DNA of 64,000 nucleotides, from positions 1,798,001-1,862,000 of the forward strand of contig CBDCLS010000005.1 of the NCBI GenBank assembly GCA_965218775.1, given 5' to 3'. The position numbers and the translations under genes were made by a program. Position 1 is the first letter of the stretch. Every line of letters begins with the position of its first letter. Positions 26,541-35,040 of the stretch are shown piece after piece. The DNA comes from CAUZIZ01 sp965218775. Lineage in GTDB: Bacteria > Acidobacteriota > UBA6911 > RPQK01 > JAJDTT01. The notes under the pieces are model-generated. The model was given only the letters and a program-made list of their open reading frames with translations. It did not search any database and was not told the origin of the DNA.

Positions 26541-27674
26541 TCAAGCAATTGTGTGCTTGAAGCTCTGCGCGTATCGACTCCGGGCATAGGGGTCGGTCAT
26601 TCCCGCAATATAGTCGCACACAACGCGGTGAATCCCCAAAGTCCCAATGCGGGAATAGTGACCCTCAGGGAGCCTCTGAGGATCGTCCACGTAGTGGCGG
26701 AAGAGCTCCTCAATCAAGGACCTCGCGTCCTCTCGCGCCTTCTTTAGCGCTGGATGCGTATAAAGGTGCTCGCGCAGGAACCGCTTCAGTTGCTGGTTGT
26801 TGGCGGCAACCTCAGCTTCGAAACCAGCCAATCTCCCTGGAAACGCCCTCACGCTTTCAACACTCTCAATCTGGTTTCTCTCGAGAAGAGTACGAGTCTC
26901 ACGAATCAGACTGGTGGCCAGGACATCGATGAGCCGGCGAACTGTTTCGCTGACTTTGATACCCTCAACGACATCGCTGTAGGCTGATGCCACCTCCTGG
27001 TAGAGCTCACGAAACAAGTTCACATGTTGGCAAATCTGATCGACGGAAAGTAGCCCCGAATCGTATCCATCATCCAGATCCGCAGAGTTGTAGGCAATCT
27101 CATCGGTGAGGTCGATCAGCTGGGCCTCCAGAGGAGGTCGCTCCCCTTTCCGGTACTCGCTGATATCAACATAGGTAGTGTCTTCCTTAGCATAGTCACG
27201 GCTGTGCTTGACCACACCTTCGCGTACCTCGAAGGTCAGGTTCAGCCCTCGGAAGGAAGCGTACTTTTCTTCAAAGTCTTCGATGATCCTGAGGGCGTGA
27301 AGGTTGTGCTCGAATCCAGAACCACACTCGCGCATGATCTTGTTCAACACTTCCTCCCCGTCATGACTGAAGGGAGGGTGTCCAATGTCGTGACTCAGGG
27401 CCAAGACCTCACACAGGTCAGTGTTCAGCCCCAGCGCTGCACTGACGGTCCGCGCGATCTGGCTCACCTCCAGGGTATGGGTCAAACGATTGCGAAAATG
27501 ATCTGAGTAGGCGGGACTGAAGACCTGGGTCTTCCGTTCCAGACGACGGAAGGCCTTGGTGTGAATGATGCGGTCCCGATCCCTTTGATATTCGCTGCGA
27601 TAGGGGTGCTGTCTTTCGGGAAAACGCCGACCTGCACTGTTCCCGTCGTGCATGGCATAGGCAGCAAGACCCAT
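26541..27674 (-). CDS. Deoxyguanosinetriphosphate triphosphohydrolase-like protein
   Basis: HD-domain triphosphohydrolase of the dNTPase group that cleaves dNTPs to nucleoside and triphosphate. The 377-residue product has RLERKTQVFSPAYSDHFRNR, the first His in RLTHTLEVSQIART and the HD pair in LALSHDIGHPPFSHDGE; the final Asp lies in LTDEIAYNSADLDDGYDSG. Length matches the shorter, non-proteobacterial type. It stands alone on the minus strand, with a 307-base gap upstream. Confidence 0.9.
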   Translation of the reverse strand: MGLAAYAMHDGNSAGRRFPERQHPYRSEYQRDRDRIIHTKAFRRLERKTQVFSPAYSDHFRNRLTHTLEVSQIARTVSAALGLNTDLCEVLALSHDIGHPPFSHDGEEVLNKIMRECGSGFEHNLHALRIIEDFEEKYASFRGLNLTFEVREGVVKHSRDYAKEDTTYVDISEYRKGERPPLEAQLIDLTDEIAYNSADLDDGYDSGLLSVDQICQHVNLFRELYQEVASAYSDVVEGIKVSETVRRLIDVLATSLIRETRTLLERNQIESVESVRAFPGRLAGFEAEVAANNQQLKRFLREHLYTHPALKKAREDARSLIEELFRHYVDDPQRLPEGHYSRIGTLGIHRVVCDYIAGMTDPYARSRYAQSFKHTIA

Positions 27675-27981
27675 TGGTGAAGTATACCAGCGCAGAAAGT
27701 CGGATTTCTGCCGGTCGAATACCTGAACCCCTTGACGTCGCTAAGGAAGACATCTACCGATGTAAGAGCACAACAGAGCCGCGAACGACTTGACTTGTCA
27801 GCAAGATGAGCCCAAGTTCCCAGGAGAGAGCTGGACAACTCGTCCGGCGCTTCCCGCGCTCGCAGAATCTCCCTTACCCCGATCAAAATTTCTTGCTGAC
27901 TGGGATCAACTTAGCCTCTGGAATCTGAGATTGCCCCGACGTGGCAGCCCAACCCGGTTCTTTGGTACACTAAGCCGCGAC
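27675..27981. other. 307-base intergenic stretch without a gene
   Basis: This gap separates the divergent dGTPase gene and tRNA-Arg. It must hold their promoters, but I see no convincing -35/-10 pair; TACACT ends about 12 bases before the tRNA and could be its -10. No repeat arms or convincing coding frame were found. Confidence 0.5.
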
Positions 27982-28055
27982 GCGCCTGTAGCTCAGGTGG
28001 ATAGAGCTAGGGGTTCCTAACCCCTGTGCCGCAGGTTCGAGTCCTGCCAGGCGCA
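27982..28055 (+). tRNA. tRNA-Arg (anticodon CCT)
   Basis: All arms pair: acceptor GCGCCTG with CAGGCGC, D stem GCTC/GAGC, anticodon stem AGGGG/CCCCT around the loop TTCCTAA, and T stem GCAGG/CCTGC around TTCGAGT. Anticodon CCT reads AGG. The discriminator is A, and CCA is not encoded. Confidence 0.95.
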
Positions 28056-28095
28056 AGACAATAATGAAGCAGTCCAGTACAAGGAAGGTCGCGAT

Positions 28096-28932
28096 TTGGC
28101 AGTAAAACGGCTTACCCGAAAGGAAATTGTCCAAGAGGACAGAATCCACGCCCGACTCTCTCAGGTCTCTCAATGGGCCCTTCGTAACCGAAGCTACCTC
28201 GCTGCTGCGGCTGTCATTCTAGTAGTGGTCATTGTCGGCTTCTGGGCCCTTCAAGGCTATCGCGAAGGGCAGGCCGCCGAGACCCAGGGCCTGTTCTCCG
28301 ACGCCCTTGAACTCTATCACGCAACCATAGACAAGGTTGAAGAGAAGGGCGAGGAAAAGGTCGAGGGAGAGGAAAAGGCAGAGGGAGAGAAATCGGCCGA
28401 GGAAAAGGCCCAGGCTCGTGCGCAAGAGTTGGCTAACAGCCGATACCGATTTCAATCCGAGCAGGAACGGAACCAGAAAGCCCAAGAGGCTTTTCTTCAA
28501 TTGGCCCAGGAGTATCCCAACTCTCAACTCGGAATTCTTTCCCGCTACTATCTTGCACTGATCGCGCGCCAAACTGATCGGATCGAGGAGGCAAAGGAAA
28601 GCCTCGGCTGGGTAATCGACAACACGGATGCCGTCGAGACCAAGAACCTCGCCCGCAACGCGCTGGCACAGATCGTTCTGGGCGAAGGCAACGCCAAAGA
28701 GGCCGCCGGTTTATTGGAACGGATGATGGAAGAGCCGTCTCCCAACTATCCCCAGCAGATCATCCTAATGAGTCTGGCCGAGAGCTACGAAAAAGCGGGG
28801 AACCTGGACAAGGCCATCGAGCACTACAAGAAGATTACCTCTGAGTATCCCACAAGCCAGCAGTCTCAGGAAGCGCAGAGCCGGATCGACGAGTTGGAAG
28901 ACTCCAAGGCACTCGACGACAAAGAAGCCTGA
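28096..28932 (+). CDS. Tetratricopeptide-repeat membrane protein (YfgM-like)
   Basis: A 278-residue bitopic inner-membrane protein. It has a short basic cytoplasmic tail, one membrane helix near residues 33-53 (YLAAAAVILVVVIVGFW), a glutamate/lysine-rich low-complexity coiled segment (about 75-110, repeated E-K-x-E-G-E units) and TPR-like helical pairs to the end (QEYPNSQLGILSRYYLALIA, ESYEKAGNLDKAIEHYKKI). The layout matches YfgM/TPR_21 proteins, which interact with periplasmic chaperones and the Sec translocon. Start TTG 28096 is the first of the frame after the tRNA. The specific function is inferred. Confidence 0.75.
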   Translation: MAVKRLTRKEIVQEDRIHARLSQVSQWALRNRSYLAAAAVILVVVIVGFWALQGYREGQAAETQGLFSDALELYHATIDKVEEKGEEKVEGEEKAEGEKSAEEKAQARAQELANSRYRFQSEQERNQKAQEAFLQLAQEYPNSQLGILSRYYLALIARQTDRIEEAKESLGWVIDNTDAVETKNLARNALAQIVLGEGNAKEAAGLLERMMEEPSPNYPQQIILMSLAESYEKAGNLDKAIEHYKKITSEYPTSQQSQEAQSRIDELEDSKALDDKEA

Positions 28933-28989
28933 TCACCGAAAAACTGACCTGGCCGGCGACCCAGCCTAGAGTTCATTGCGGTCTACTAA

Positions 28990-29170
28990 GGGTCTGCGCA
29001 AAAATAACTTGGCATTTTGGCATCTCATTTTCACACCATCTTCGGCCGCTCCTCAATCGCGAAATCCTCAACGTAGACCCGGCTACGCCTGCGGTTTCGC
29101 TCAATCGTTCGCGGCCAAATCTGGTGCAAATCTGAGCGCCAATTCTACCAAGTTATTCTTGCGCAGACCC
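28990..29170. mobile_element. 181-bp MITE-like long imperfect palindrome
   Basis: The ends GGGTCTGCGCAA and its reverse complement (29159-29170) extend as roughly 30-base inverted repeats with AATAACTTGG in both arms. The pairing continues inward with mismatches to a central hairpin CGTAGACCCGGCTACG, so the whole element is one long imperfect palindrome. The flanks read TAA on both sides, a possible 3-base target duplication. It has no coding capacity and differs in sequence from the other repeat families in this window. Confidence 0.75.
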
Positions 29171-29187
29171 TAAGTACACTGGAAACA

Positions 29188-29460
29188 CTAAGAGTGACGG
29201 ATCGAGAAATCTTCAAGGTTCTCGGCTGCAACGAGCTCCACTTCGACTTCGTTAACACGTGCCAATAGTGGACCCGACTCTATCCGACTCTGAAACGTAC
29301 TGACCGACTCAGCGTTTCCTTCCGCGTGGATCTCGACGTCTCCGCTGCTCAGATTCTTGACCCAACCTTTGATCCCCAGACTTCTAGCCTCCCGATAGGT
29401 GAAGTACCGAAACCCCACGCCCTGGACCCGACCCTTGACCCGGTACCGATGCCCGCTCAT
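29188..29460 (-). CDS. acyP: Acylphosphatase
   Basis: Small hydrolase of acyl phosphates with a ferredoxin-like fold. The 90-residue product has the catalytic signature RVQGVGFRYFTYREA (Arg of the phosphate cradle) and GWVKNLSSGDVEIHAEG with the catalytic Asn. Length and fold are typical. It lies 18 bases from the 181-bp palindromic element and 64 bases from tRNA-Pro on the same strand. Confidence 0.94.
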   Translation of the reverse strand: MSGHRYRVKGRVQGVGFRYFTYREARSLGIKGWVKNLSSGDVEIHAEGNAESVSTFQSRIESGPLLARVNEVEVELVAAENLEDFSIRHS

Positions 29461-29521
29461 GCCACTGGTGCCTGGCCAGAACTAGATGATCGATTCCGAA
29501 ATCCTGGCATTTCCTCGGGTT

Positions 29522-29598
<77 letters not shown>

Positions 29599-29612
29599 AA
29601 TTAAGGCAGAAA

Positions 29613-30206
29613 TTACCCCATAGCATATCTCAAAAGAATGAATCCGCCTACCAGAAGCACTGCGAAGACCACGGTCAACAGACTGAAATAATGGTCGATG
29701 AATCGACGGATTTCCGGTCCACGCCACCAGATCAATCCGGCCAGCAAGAAGAATCGAGCACCCCGACTGAAAATCGAAGCCACGAAGAAAGTCGGAATAT
29801 CGATCGCGAAAGTGCCAGCAGCGATCGTGAAGACCTTGTAGGGCACCGGAGTGAAACCAGCCACCGCTACTGCAACCGCATCCCACTCTTCGTACAGAAC
29901 CTTCACTTTCTGATAGGAATTCTGGGCCGAGTAAAACTCGATGATGGCTTGTCCCACGAGCTCGTAGAAATAGAATCCGATGGCGTAACCCAGCGCTGCT
30001 CCTGCGACCGAACCGAAGGTACAGATCGCCGCGAAGCGCAGGGACCGGCTCGTAGCTCCCATGGCTAGAGCGAGAAGCAAAACATCAGGCGGAATTGGAA
30101 AGAAGGAGGATTCAGCGAACGCTACGAGGAAGAGGGCATGGGGGCCATAAGGGCTGTTGCCGAAGCTGAGGACCCAGTCATAGAGCCGACGCAGTGCTAC
30201 GAAAAT
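29613..30206 (-). CDS. YqaA/DedA-type VTT-domain membrane protein, non-ATG start
   Basis: Inner-membrane protein of the SNARE-associated/VTT (DedA) superfamily, YqaA branch, with a likely role in lipid transport or membrane homeostasis. The first ATG of the frame (30080) gives only 155 residues and would omit conserved text. Reading further upstream in the same frame gives RRLYDWVLSFGNSPYGPHAL then FAESSFFPIPPDVLLLALAMG, the family signature. The frame closes at a TAA just beyond. The best-placed start is ATT 30206, six bases after GAGGGA; CTG 30194 is the alternative. Later segments include GAALGYAIGFYF and AGFTPVPYKVFTIAAGTF. A CTAG element lies about 40 bases upstream of this start. Confidence 0.8.
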   Translation of the reverse strand: MFVALRRLYDWVLSFGNSPYGPHALFLVAFAESSFFPIPPDVLLLALAMGATSRSLRFAAICTFGSVAGAALGYAIGFYFYELVGQAIIEFYSAQNSYQKVKVLYEEWDAVAVAVAGFTPVPYKVFTIAAGTFAIDIPTFFVASIFSRGARFFLLAGLIWWRGPEIRRFIDHYFSLLTVVFAVLLVGGFILLRYAMG

Positions 30207-30246
30207 GTTGAGTCCCTCGCCGGATCCTTAGCTTGTCACCGCCACT

Positions 30247-30522
30247 CTAGTACAGCGTTCTGTAAATACCGATACGTTTGTGGCGAGCGCGACGGGTCGA
30301 GTTCGCGAAGCGACGCCGAACTCGATGCCTCGTATCTTGGAGGAGGCGCGACAAAGAAATCGGCGCGTCCCGTCGCCACCCCTAGGGCAGATGGGGGTTG
30401 CGGACGATCTCTGTGTTGGTCGTCGTCGAAGATGGCCAAGCATCGTCTTCCTCCTCCCGCCTTGATCTCGCCTCGCAAGCCCCATCTGCAAACGTATCGG
30501 TATTTACAGAACGCTGTACTAG
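30247..30522 (+). mobile_element. CTAG-bounded structured element, copy A (276 bp)
   Basis: CTAG stands at both ends (30247-30250 and 30519-30522). The outer arms, 30247-30280 and 30489-30522, are perfect reverse complements over 34 bases. Inside are two arms: GTGGCGA/TCGCCAC (30280-30286 with 30373-30379), which contains a TCGAGTTCG/CGAACTCGA hairpin, and a 16-base stem GCAGATGG.../...CCATCTGC (30387-30402 with 30474-30489). The conserved core GATGGCCAAGCATCGTCTTC is shared by all copies. No open frame in it looks coding. It ends directly against the surE stop codon. Confidence 0.85.
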
Positions 30523-31311
30523 TCACGGGTTTGGATCCGGACTGCCTACGTGCAAGAGTTCATCCGTGGTGTTCTCGCCGAGGAGCTTCAGGGTTCTGTA
30601 GTCGGTCTGATCGTGCTGGAGGGGCGTAATCGAGACGATTCCATCGTTGATGGCCTGATAGTCGGTGTCGGCTTCCAGGAGCACTTCGCTCTCATCGCGT
30701 CCAATCCGATAGTTTCTGCGGCCTCGCGGATCCTTTTTCTCCTCGATCGAGCTCCAGGCCCGCTTGCTGCCCTGTCGCGTGAACCGGTAGGCACTTGGCT
30801 GCCCCTGAGGTATGTTGACATTGAGAGCGATCCCTCGGGGCGTGCGTTCGGGATAGAATTCCTTCACCAGATTTCGGATAAAACGAGCTGCCGGTCCGTA
30901 GTCGAGGGCCTCTCCCTTGCCCACCAGCGAGACCGCCACCGCCGGGATCCCATACAGAGCCGCTTCCCGTGCTGCTGCAACCGTGCCAGAGTAGAGGATG
31001 TCATCCCCGAGATTGGGCCCGCTGTTGATTCCACTTATAACCAGATCCGGAGATCGGGGCATGAGTTTGCGGAGCGCGAAAATGACGCAATCGGCGGGAG
31101 TTCCGGTGAGCAGGTAGTTGTTCTCCGAGACCTCCATTACCCGAATAGGATCGTGAATCGTAAGGGCGTGGCTAGCCGCACTCCGCTCCTCATCAGGAGC
31201 GACCATCACTACCCTGGCAGTGGCTTCCATTTCCCGCTTCAGAGACTGCAGGCCGGGCGCCCGACCACCATCGTCGTTGGTCAAAAGAACCAATAGGTCT
31301 TTTTCGCTCAT
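30523..31311 (-). CDS. surE: 5'/3'-nucleotidase SurE
   Basis: Nucleoside-monophosphate phosphatase of the SurE family. The product (about 262 residues from ATG 31311) begins MSEKDLLVLLTNDDGGRAPG with the metal-binding DD pair and contains VAPDEERSAASHALTI, LLTGTPADCVIFALRKL and VISGINSGPNLGDDILYSGT. The start at 31311 has GAGG five bases upstream and gives the family N-terminus; an upstream in-frame start at 31431 would add about 40 unrelated residues. The stop codon abuts the CTAG of element A. Confidence 0.94.
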   Translation of the reverse strand: MSEKDLLVLLTNDDGGRAPGLQSLKREMEATARVVMVAPDEERSAASHALTIHDPIRVMEVSENNYLLTGTPADCVIFALRKLMPRSPDLVISGINSGPNLGDDILYSGTVAAAREAALYGIPAVAVSLVGKGEALDYGPAARFIRNLVKEFYPERTPRGIALNVNIPQGQPSAYRFTRQGSKRAWSSIEEKKDPRGRRNYRIGRDESEVLLEADTDYQAINDGIVSITPLQHDQTDYRTLKLLGENTTDELLHVGSPDPNP

Positions 31312-31456
31312 GTTTGCCTCAGGGATTATAACTGGAAACCAGTAGGCAGACCCAGATTTCGCACACACCGCATCTCCGCACCCTATCTCGACCGGACTCC
31401 CCTGCACTTGTCCCACTCGGCCGCTGTACAATTCACCCGACAGGTGCTCCTGGGGA

Positions 31457-33187
31457 GTGGAAGATTTGCGATCCAGTGAAGAACTGAGACAGACCCTGCA
31501 CCGTATCGACGGAAAGGGTTATCGATCCTACAGAGACATCCGGGGTTGCTACGCCTTTGGAGAATACAGCCTCTCCGTGGACCACGTTCAGGGGGACCCA
31601 TTCGCCGCTCCCTCCCGTCTCAGCGTCCGCCTGGGGATTGAAGAGACTGGTTTCGGCCGCGGGCTCGTCGCCAGCCGGGTTCGTCGAACAGCACTCTCAG
31701 ACTTCCTTACTCGGGCTTTCCAGAAGGCCATCGACGACCTGGTTCGAGGCCGTCGAGGAAGCGGTCGCAGCGGTCTCTTCCAGATTGATGTCGGTGGCCA
31801 GGAGGTCCTGGAATCGAATAGCGTCGTCTTCGAGTCGGCTACCTTGGAGGCACGTTTTACCGTGGGACTTCCTGCGTCAGGGCGAAGGGTTCTGGGTAAG
31901 GATGCGGAAGATATGCTCTTCCTGGAGCTACCCCAGATCGTCCGTCAGTCGCTCTTCTGCCGTAGTCTTCCCGCCGAAGAACTGGATGAACATGTGAAGG
32001 TGGTGGAAGACCAGGCCAGCCTCCGAGATCAGCTCCAAGATAACGGTCTGCTTGCCTTCGTCGCCAATGGCTCTCTCCTCCCGAGAAAAAGTGGAGTTGA
32101 CGACCGACCTCTAACGGCACGACCGAATGACCTGGTAGTCCCGTTTCAGTCCCCGCCCGATCTGGAGATCGAGCTGCAGCGACCCAACCTTGGCCCGCTT
32201 CGCGGAATGGGCTTCAGGCCCGGGGTCACGCTGATCGTTGGAGGCGGCTTTCACGGAAAGTCTACGCTGCTTCGGGCTTTGGAGCGAGGCATCTACGACC
32301 ACATCCCCGGGGACGGCCGAGAAGGGGTGGTCACGGTAGAATCCGCCGTGAAGGTCCGCGCCGAAGATGGACGCTATGTGGAAAGAGTGGACCTCTCTCC
32401 CTTCATCGACAGCCTCCCACTGGGTAAGTCGACGATTTCGTTCTCAACCGAGAACGCCTCGGGTTCGACCTCTCAGGCAGCAAACATCCTGGAAGCTCTG
32501 GAAGTGGGAACCCAACTGCTTCTCATAGACGAAGACACTTCCGCAACCAACTTCATCATTCGGGATGGCCGGATGCAGTCTCTGGTCGCCAAGGCCAAGG
32601 AACCCATCACGCCCTTCGTAGACAAGGTCCAACAGCTGGCGCGAGAGCAGCAGACCTCGAGCATCCTGGTCATGGGAGGTTCGGGAGACTACTTCGAGGT
32701 AGCGGATACGGTGATCATGATGGATCAATACTGGCCGATCGACGTCACCTCCCGAGCCCGGAAAATCGTCGAAACCCAGCCTAGTCAGAGAAAATCGGAA
32801 GGGGGTACGGACTTTGGTCGAATCCCTCGGCGCATACCACTCAAAGCAGGCTTCGATCCGAGCCGGGGGAGCAGGGAGGTCCGAATCGATTCCAAGGGGC
32901 TAGACCACATCCTGTTCGGCACCACCTCTATCGACCTTTCAGCATTGGAACAGTTGGTAGATCCTTCGCAGACTCGCGCCATCGGTGAAGCCATTCACTA
33001 CTACTCCATCCACTATGTGCAGGAGGGTCTGTCCCTACGAGAAGGCCTGCAACGGCTCATGGGAGACCTGGGAAAAGGGGGCTTGGATGCACTCTCTCGC
33101 TCCAAGGTCGGGAACCTGGCGAAGCCACGGCTGCTTGAGATCGCATTCGCCATCAACCGGATGCGAAGCCTCAAGGTGTCAGACTAA
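31457..33187 (+). CDS. Predicted ATPase of the ABC class (PF09818-type)
   Basis: A 576-residue soluble protein of the conserved, uncharacterised ABC_ATPase family. It has an N-terminal domain (about 1-245), a Walker A loop in LIVGGGFHGKSTLLRALERG near residue 260, a signature-like stretch (TENASGSTSQAANILEALEV), a Walker B in TQLLLIDEDTSATNFIIRD and a switch-like ILVMGGSGDYFEVADTVI. Start is GTG 31457. It is transcribed away from surE and has no membrane partner, so it is not a transporter component. Its biological role is unknown. Confidence 0.88.
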   Translation: MEDLRSSEELRQTLHRIDGKGYRSYRDIRGCYAFGEYSLSVDHVQGDPFAAPSRLSVRLGIEETGFGRGLVASRVRRTALSDFLTRAFQKAIDDLVRGRRGSGRSGLFQIDVGGQEVLESNSVVFESATLEARFTVGLPASGRRVLGKDAEDMLFLELPQIVRQSLFCRSLPAEELDEHVKVVEDQASLRDQLQDNGLLAFVANGSLLPRKSGVDDRPLTARPNDLVVPFQSPPDLEIELQRPNLGPLRGMGFRPGVTLIVGGGFHGKSTLLRALERGIYDHIPGDGREGVVTVESAVKVRAEDGRYVERVDLSPFIDSLPLGKSTISFSTENASGSTSQAANILEALEVGTQLLLIDEDTSATNFIIRDGRMQSLVAKAKEPITPFVDKVQQLAREQQTSSILVMGGSGDYFEVADTVIMMDQYWPIDVTSRARKIVETQPSQRKSEGGTDFGRIPRRIPLKAGFDPSRGSREVRIDSKGLDHILFGTTSIDLSALEQLVDPSQTRAIGEAIHYYSIHYVQEGLSLREGLQRLMGDLGKGGLDALSRSKVGNLAKPRLLEIAFAINRMRSLKVSD

Positions 33188-33261
33188 AGCAGTGGCTGGG
33201 AGCCTGCTCCACCGTACTGGCCCCATTTCGTGAAAGAAACTTCCCGATCGATTGAAGCCTA

Positions 33262-33387
33262 GCCTGAAGCGCGAGCGAGGGGTTGGGGATCGGCACAAAT
33301 GTTCCCGACTCGTCTGATTGCCTTCGGTTCAAAACTCGTTTGTCGACGTATGCTGCCGCGTCCCAACCCCTCGCTTGCGCTTCAGGC
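33262..33387. repeat. 126-bp inverted-repeat element (GCCTGAAGCGCGAGCGAGGG type)
   Basis: The arms 33262-33287 and 33362-33387 are reverse complements at all but one position (GCCTGAAGCGC(G/A)AGCGAGGGG). They enclose about 74 bases. It fills much of the gap between the ATPase and the selenoprotein candidate and has no coding capacity. Such arms are widespread short palindromic repeats in some bacterial genomes; only one copy was seen here. Confidence 0.7.
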
Positions 33388-33472
33388 TTCCCTGACCCTT
33401 CGCAATGACCGCGAACCACCAGCTAGCTGTCTGAAGTTTCAGATCAAGGAAAAATCGGACATAATCAAATAC

Positions 33473-34546
33473 ATGAGATACACTTTCTGGGTTCTGCTAC
33501 CCCTGGTCGGACTCTTTCTTCTGGTTTCTAGCCAAGCGATGGGTAACTCCAACCGTATTCTGGTCTTCGAAGGATCTACCAAAACCATGGAACCCTCCAC
33601 AGCGCAGGTGGAGTCGGAGGCCGTTTATCTTCCGGTGACATTCTTCGAATCTACTCTGGGCCTGGAACGTAAGGACCTCGCTCCAGAACTGGTGGGACTA
33701 TGCCAGGATGATCTTTGCATTCCGCTCCCGCTGAGAAGCTACGAGGGGGACGAGTACGTTTCATCTCGGAAACTGATCGATGCACTGAGCGGGGCCTACC
33801 TGTGGGACAACGAAGCCGCCCAGCTCCTGCTTGACTTGAGGCCTCAGTACGACCAAGACCCAACTCAAGGGCTCATCGATTTTGCCCTGCCTGACCTGGA
33901 AGGAAAGAGCCTCCAGCTGTCTGACCATCGAGGGAGGAAGGTAGTCGTCTTCGCCTGGGCTTCCTGGTGAGGATGCCGCGCTCAGCTGCCCGGGTGGCAG
34001 CGATTCTACCGAGAGTACGAGTCCGAGAACTTCGAGCTGATCACGGTCGCGGTTGACGTCCAGGGAGCCGAAAAAGTTCGGCCCTGGGTAAGGGGCGCGG
34101 AGGCCACGTATCCAACCCTGGTCGACAGCCAGGGCCAACTCGCCGCTGACTTTGGCTTCAACTACGTCCCTCTCACACTTCTGGTTGACGAAGAGGGAAG
34201 GATGGCCCGCGGCCCTACGGGAACCAACATAGACCGGGAGTCAGACTGGAAAGAGATCGCTGACTGGCTTCGGACGGGTTCCATCGACACCTCATCCAAG
34301 CCCACCAAACCTTCGGGATTCACCAATCCTGAAGCCAAGCTTCGATTCGAAGCTGCAGCGGTAGCACTGGCCAAACAAGAGTCGAACACGGCCCTTTCCC
34401 TGCTGAAAGGCGCGTTGCAGCTCGATTCCGGAAACTGGCTCATTCGGAAGCAGATCTGGGCGATCCAAGACCCGGACCGTTTCTATGACGGACCCATCGA
34501 CTTCGAGTGGCAGAAGCAACAATTGCAGAAAGATAAGGACCGATAG
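33473..34546 (+). CDS. Thioredoxin-fold (TlpA/redoxin-like) protein, candidate selenoprotein
   Basis: Exported thiol-redox protein of 357 residues if TGA 33968-33970 is read as selenocysteine (residue 166). Layout: signal/anchor helix (about 5-22), a beta-rich stalk resembling copper-amine-oxidase-like domains (about 28-122), a redoxin domain (about 132-255) and a helical C-terminus. The TGA falls at the thioredoxin active site, in WASW-U-GCRAQLPGWQ, where relatives have WASWC. The same frame continues for 191 codons with family features: EGKSLQLSDHRGRKVVVFAW before, and ITVAVDV plus the cis-Pro segment FNYVPLTLLVDEEG after. A hairpin starts 14 bases beyond the TGA. ATG 33473 is chosen because upstream codons lie in a repeat. 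A nonsense mutation is the alternative, but a second example at 60.0 kb argues against it. Confidence 0.82.
33985..34001 (+). promoter_or_regulatory. Candidate bacterial SECIS hairpin
   Basis: GCTGCC (33985-33990) pairs perfectly with GGCAGC (33996-34001) around the loop CGGGT. It begins 14 bases after the TGA, about where the apical stem of the E. coli fdhF SECIS lies relative to its TGA. Binding to SelB is inferred from position and shape. Confidence 0.6.
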
Positions 34547-34592
34547 CAAACCTGCCCCGAAACCGAAAGAGCAGGTTCAGGCTGGAACAGTC

Positions 34593-34973
34593 ATGGGAGC
34601 TACTTTTCTATTGGTGGGCGCACTCCTCGGATTCACCGGAGTTGCAGCCGGAGCCTTCGGCGCCCACGCCCTCAAGGGGAAGTTATCACCCGACATGATC
34701 GCAGTCTTCGAACTAGCCGTTCGCTATCAGCTCTACCACGCCCTGGCGCTCCTGGCTCTGGGCGCGGCGATGGATCAGCTCCATCCACCGACCAACATGC
34801 TGGCTGGGTGGATTCTCGTATGCGGGACGGTGATCTTTTCTGGAACACTCTACTTGCTGAGTCTGAGCGGAGCACGGTGGTGGGGAATGATCACCCCGAT
34901 TGGGGGCTTTGCCCTACTGCTCGGCTGGGCCTGCCTGGCCTGGTCCGCCTGGTCCCGGCTCAGGGCCGGGTAG
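34593..34973 (+). CDS. DUF423/YgdD-type small membrane protein
   Basis: A 126-residue inner-membrane protein of the DUF423 (TMEM256) family, with four hydrophobic helices and the conserved GFTGVAAGAFGAHALKGKL and YQLYHALALLALG. The start ATG 34593 gives the family N-terminus; an upstream in-frame start would lie inside the preceding gene. Function is unknown in the family. Confidence 0.9.
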   Translation: MGATFLLVGALLGFTGVAAGAFGAHALKGKLSPDMIAVFELAVRYQLYHALALLALGAAMDQLHPPTNMLAGWILVCGTVIFSGTLYLLSLSGARWWGMITPIGGFALLLGWACLAWSAWSRLRAG

Positions 34974-35040
34974 GATCAAAAAATGAAAACAATGGGGGCA
35001 ACTTTGATCCATATATTTGATCCGTATAAGCAACAGCACA

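Noticed and set aside
26529..26550. AATTGCTT/AAGCAATT hairpin as a terminator for the dGTPase gene
   Set aside because: The stem overlaps the gene's last codons and has no T-run on either side.
30138..30629. Open frames running through the CTAG element near 30.1-30.6 kb
   Set aside because: Frames on both strands recur only because the element is GC-rich and palindromic; they have no family similarity and shift between copies.
33968..33970. Reading the TlpA-like gene as a pseudogene split by a nonsense codon
   Set aside because: The TGA is exactly at the catalytic Cys, both flanks remain conserved with no other lesion, a hairpin follows, and a second redox gene shows the same substitution.
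34973..35012. GGATCAAA/TTTGATCC inverted repeat before the DUF547 gene
   Set aside because: Short arms with a 20-base loop and no second copy; it may be a chance palindrome or a weak operator, and nothing supports a function.
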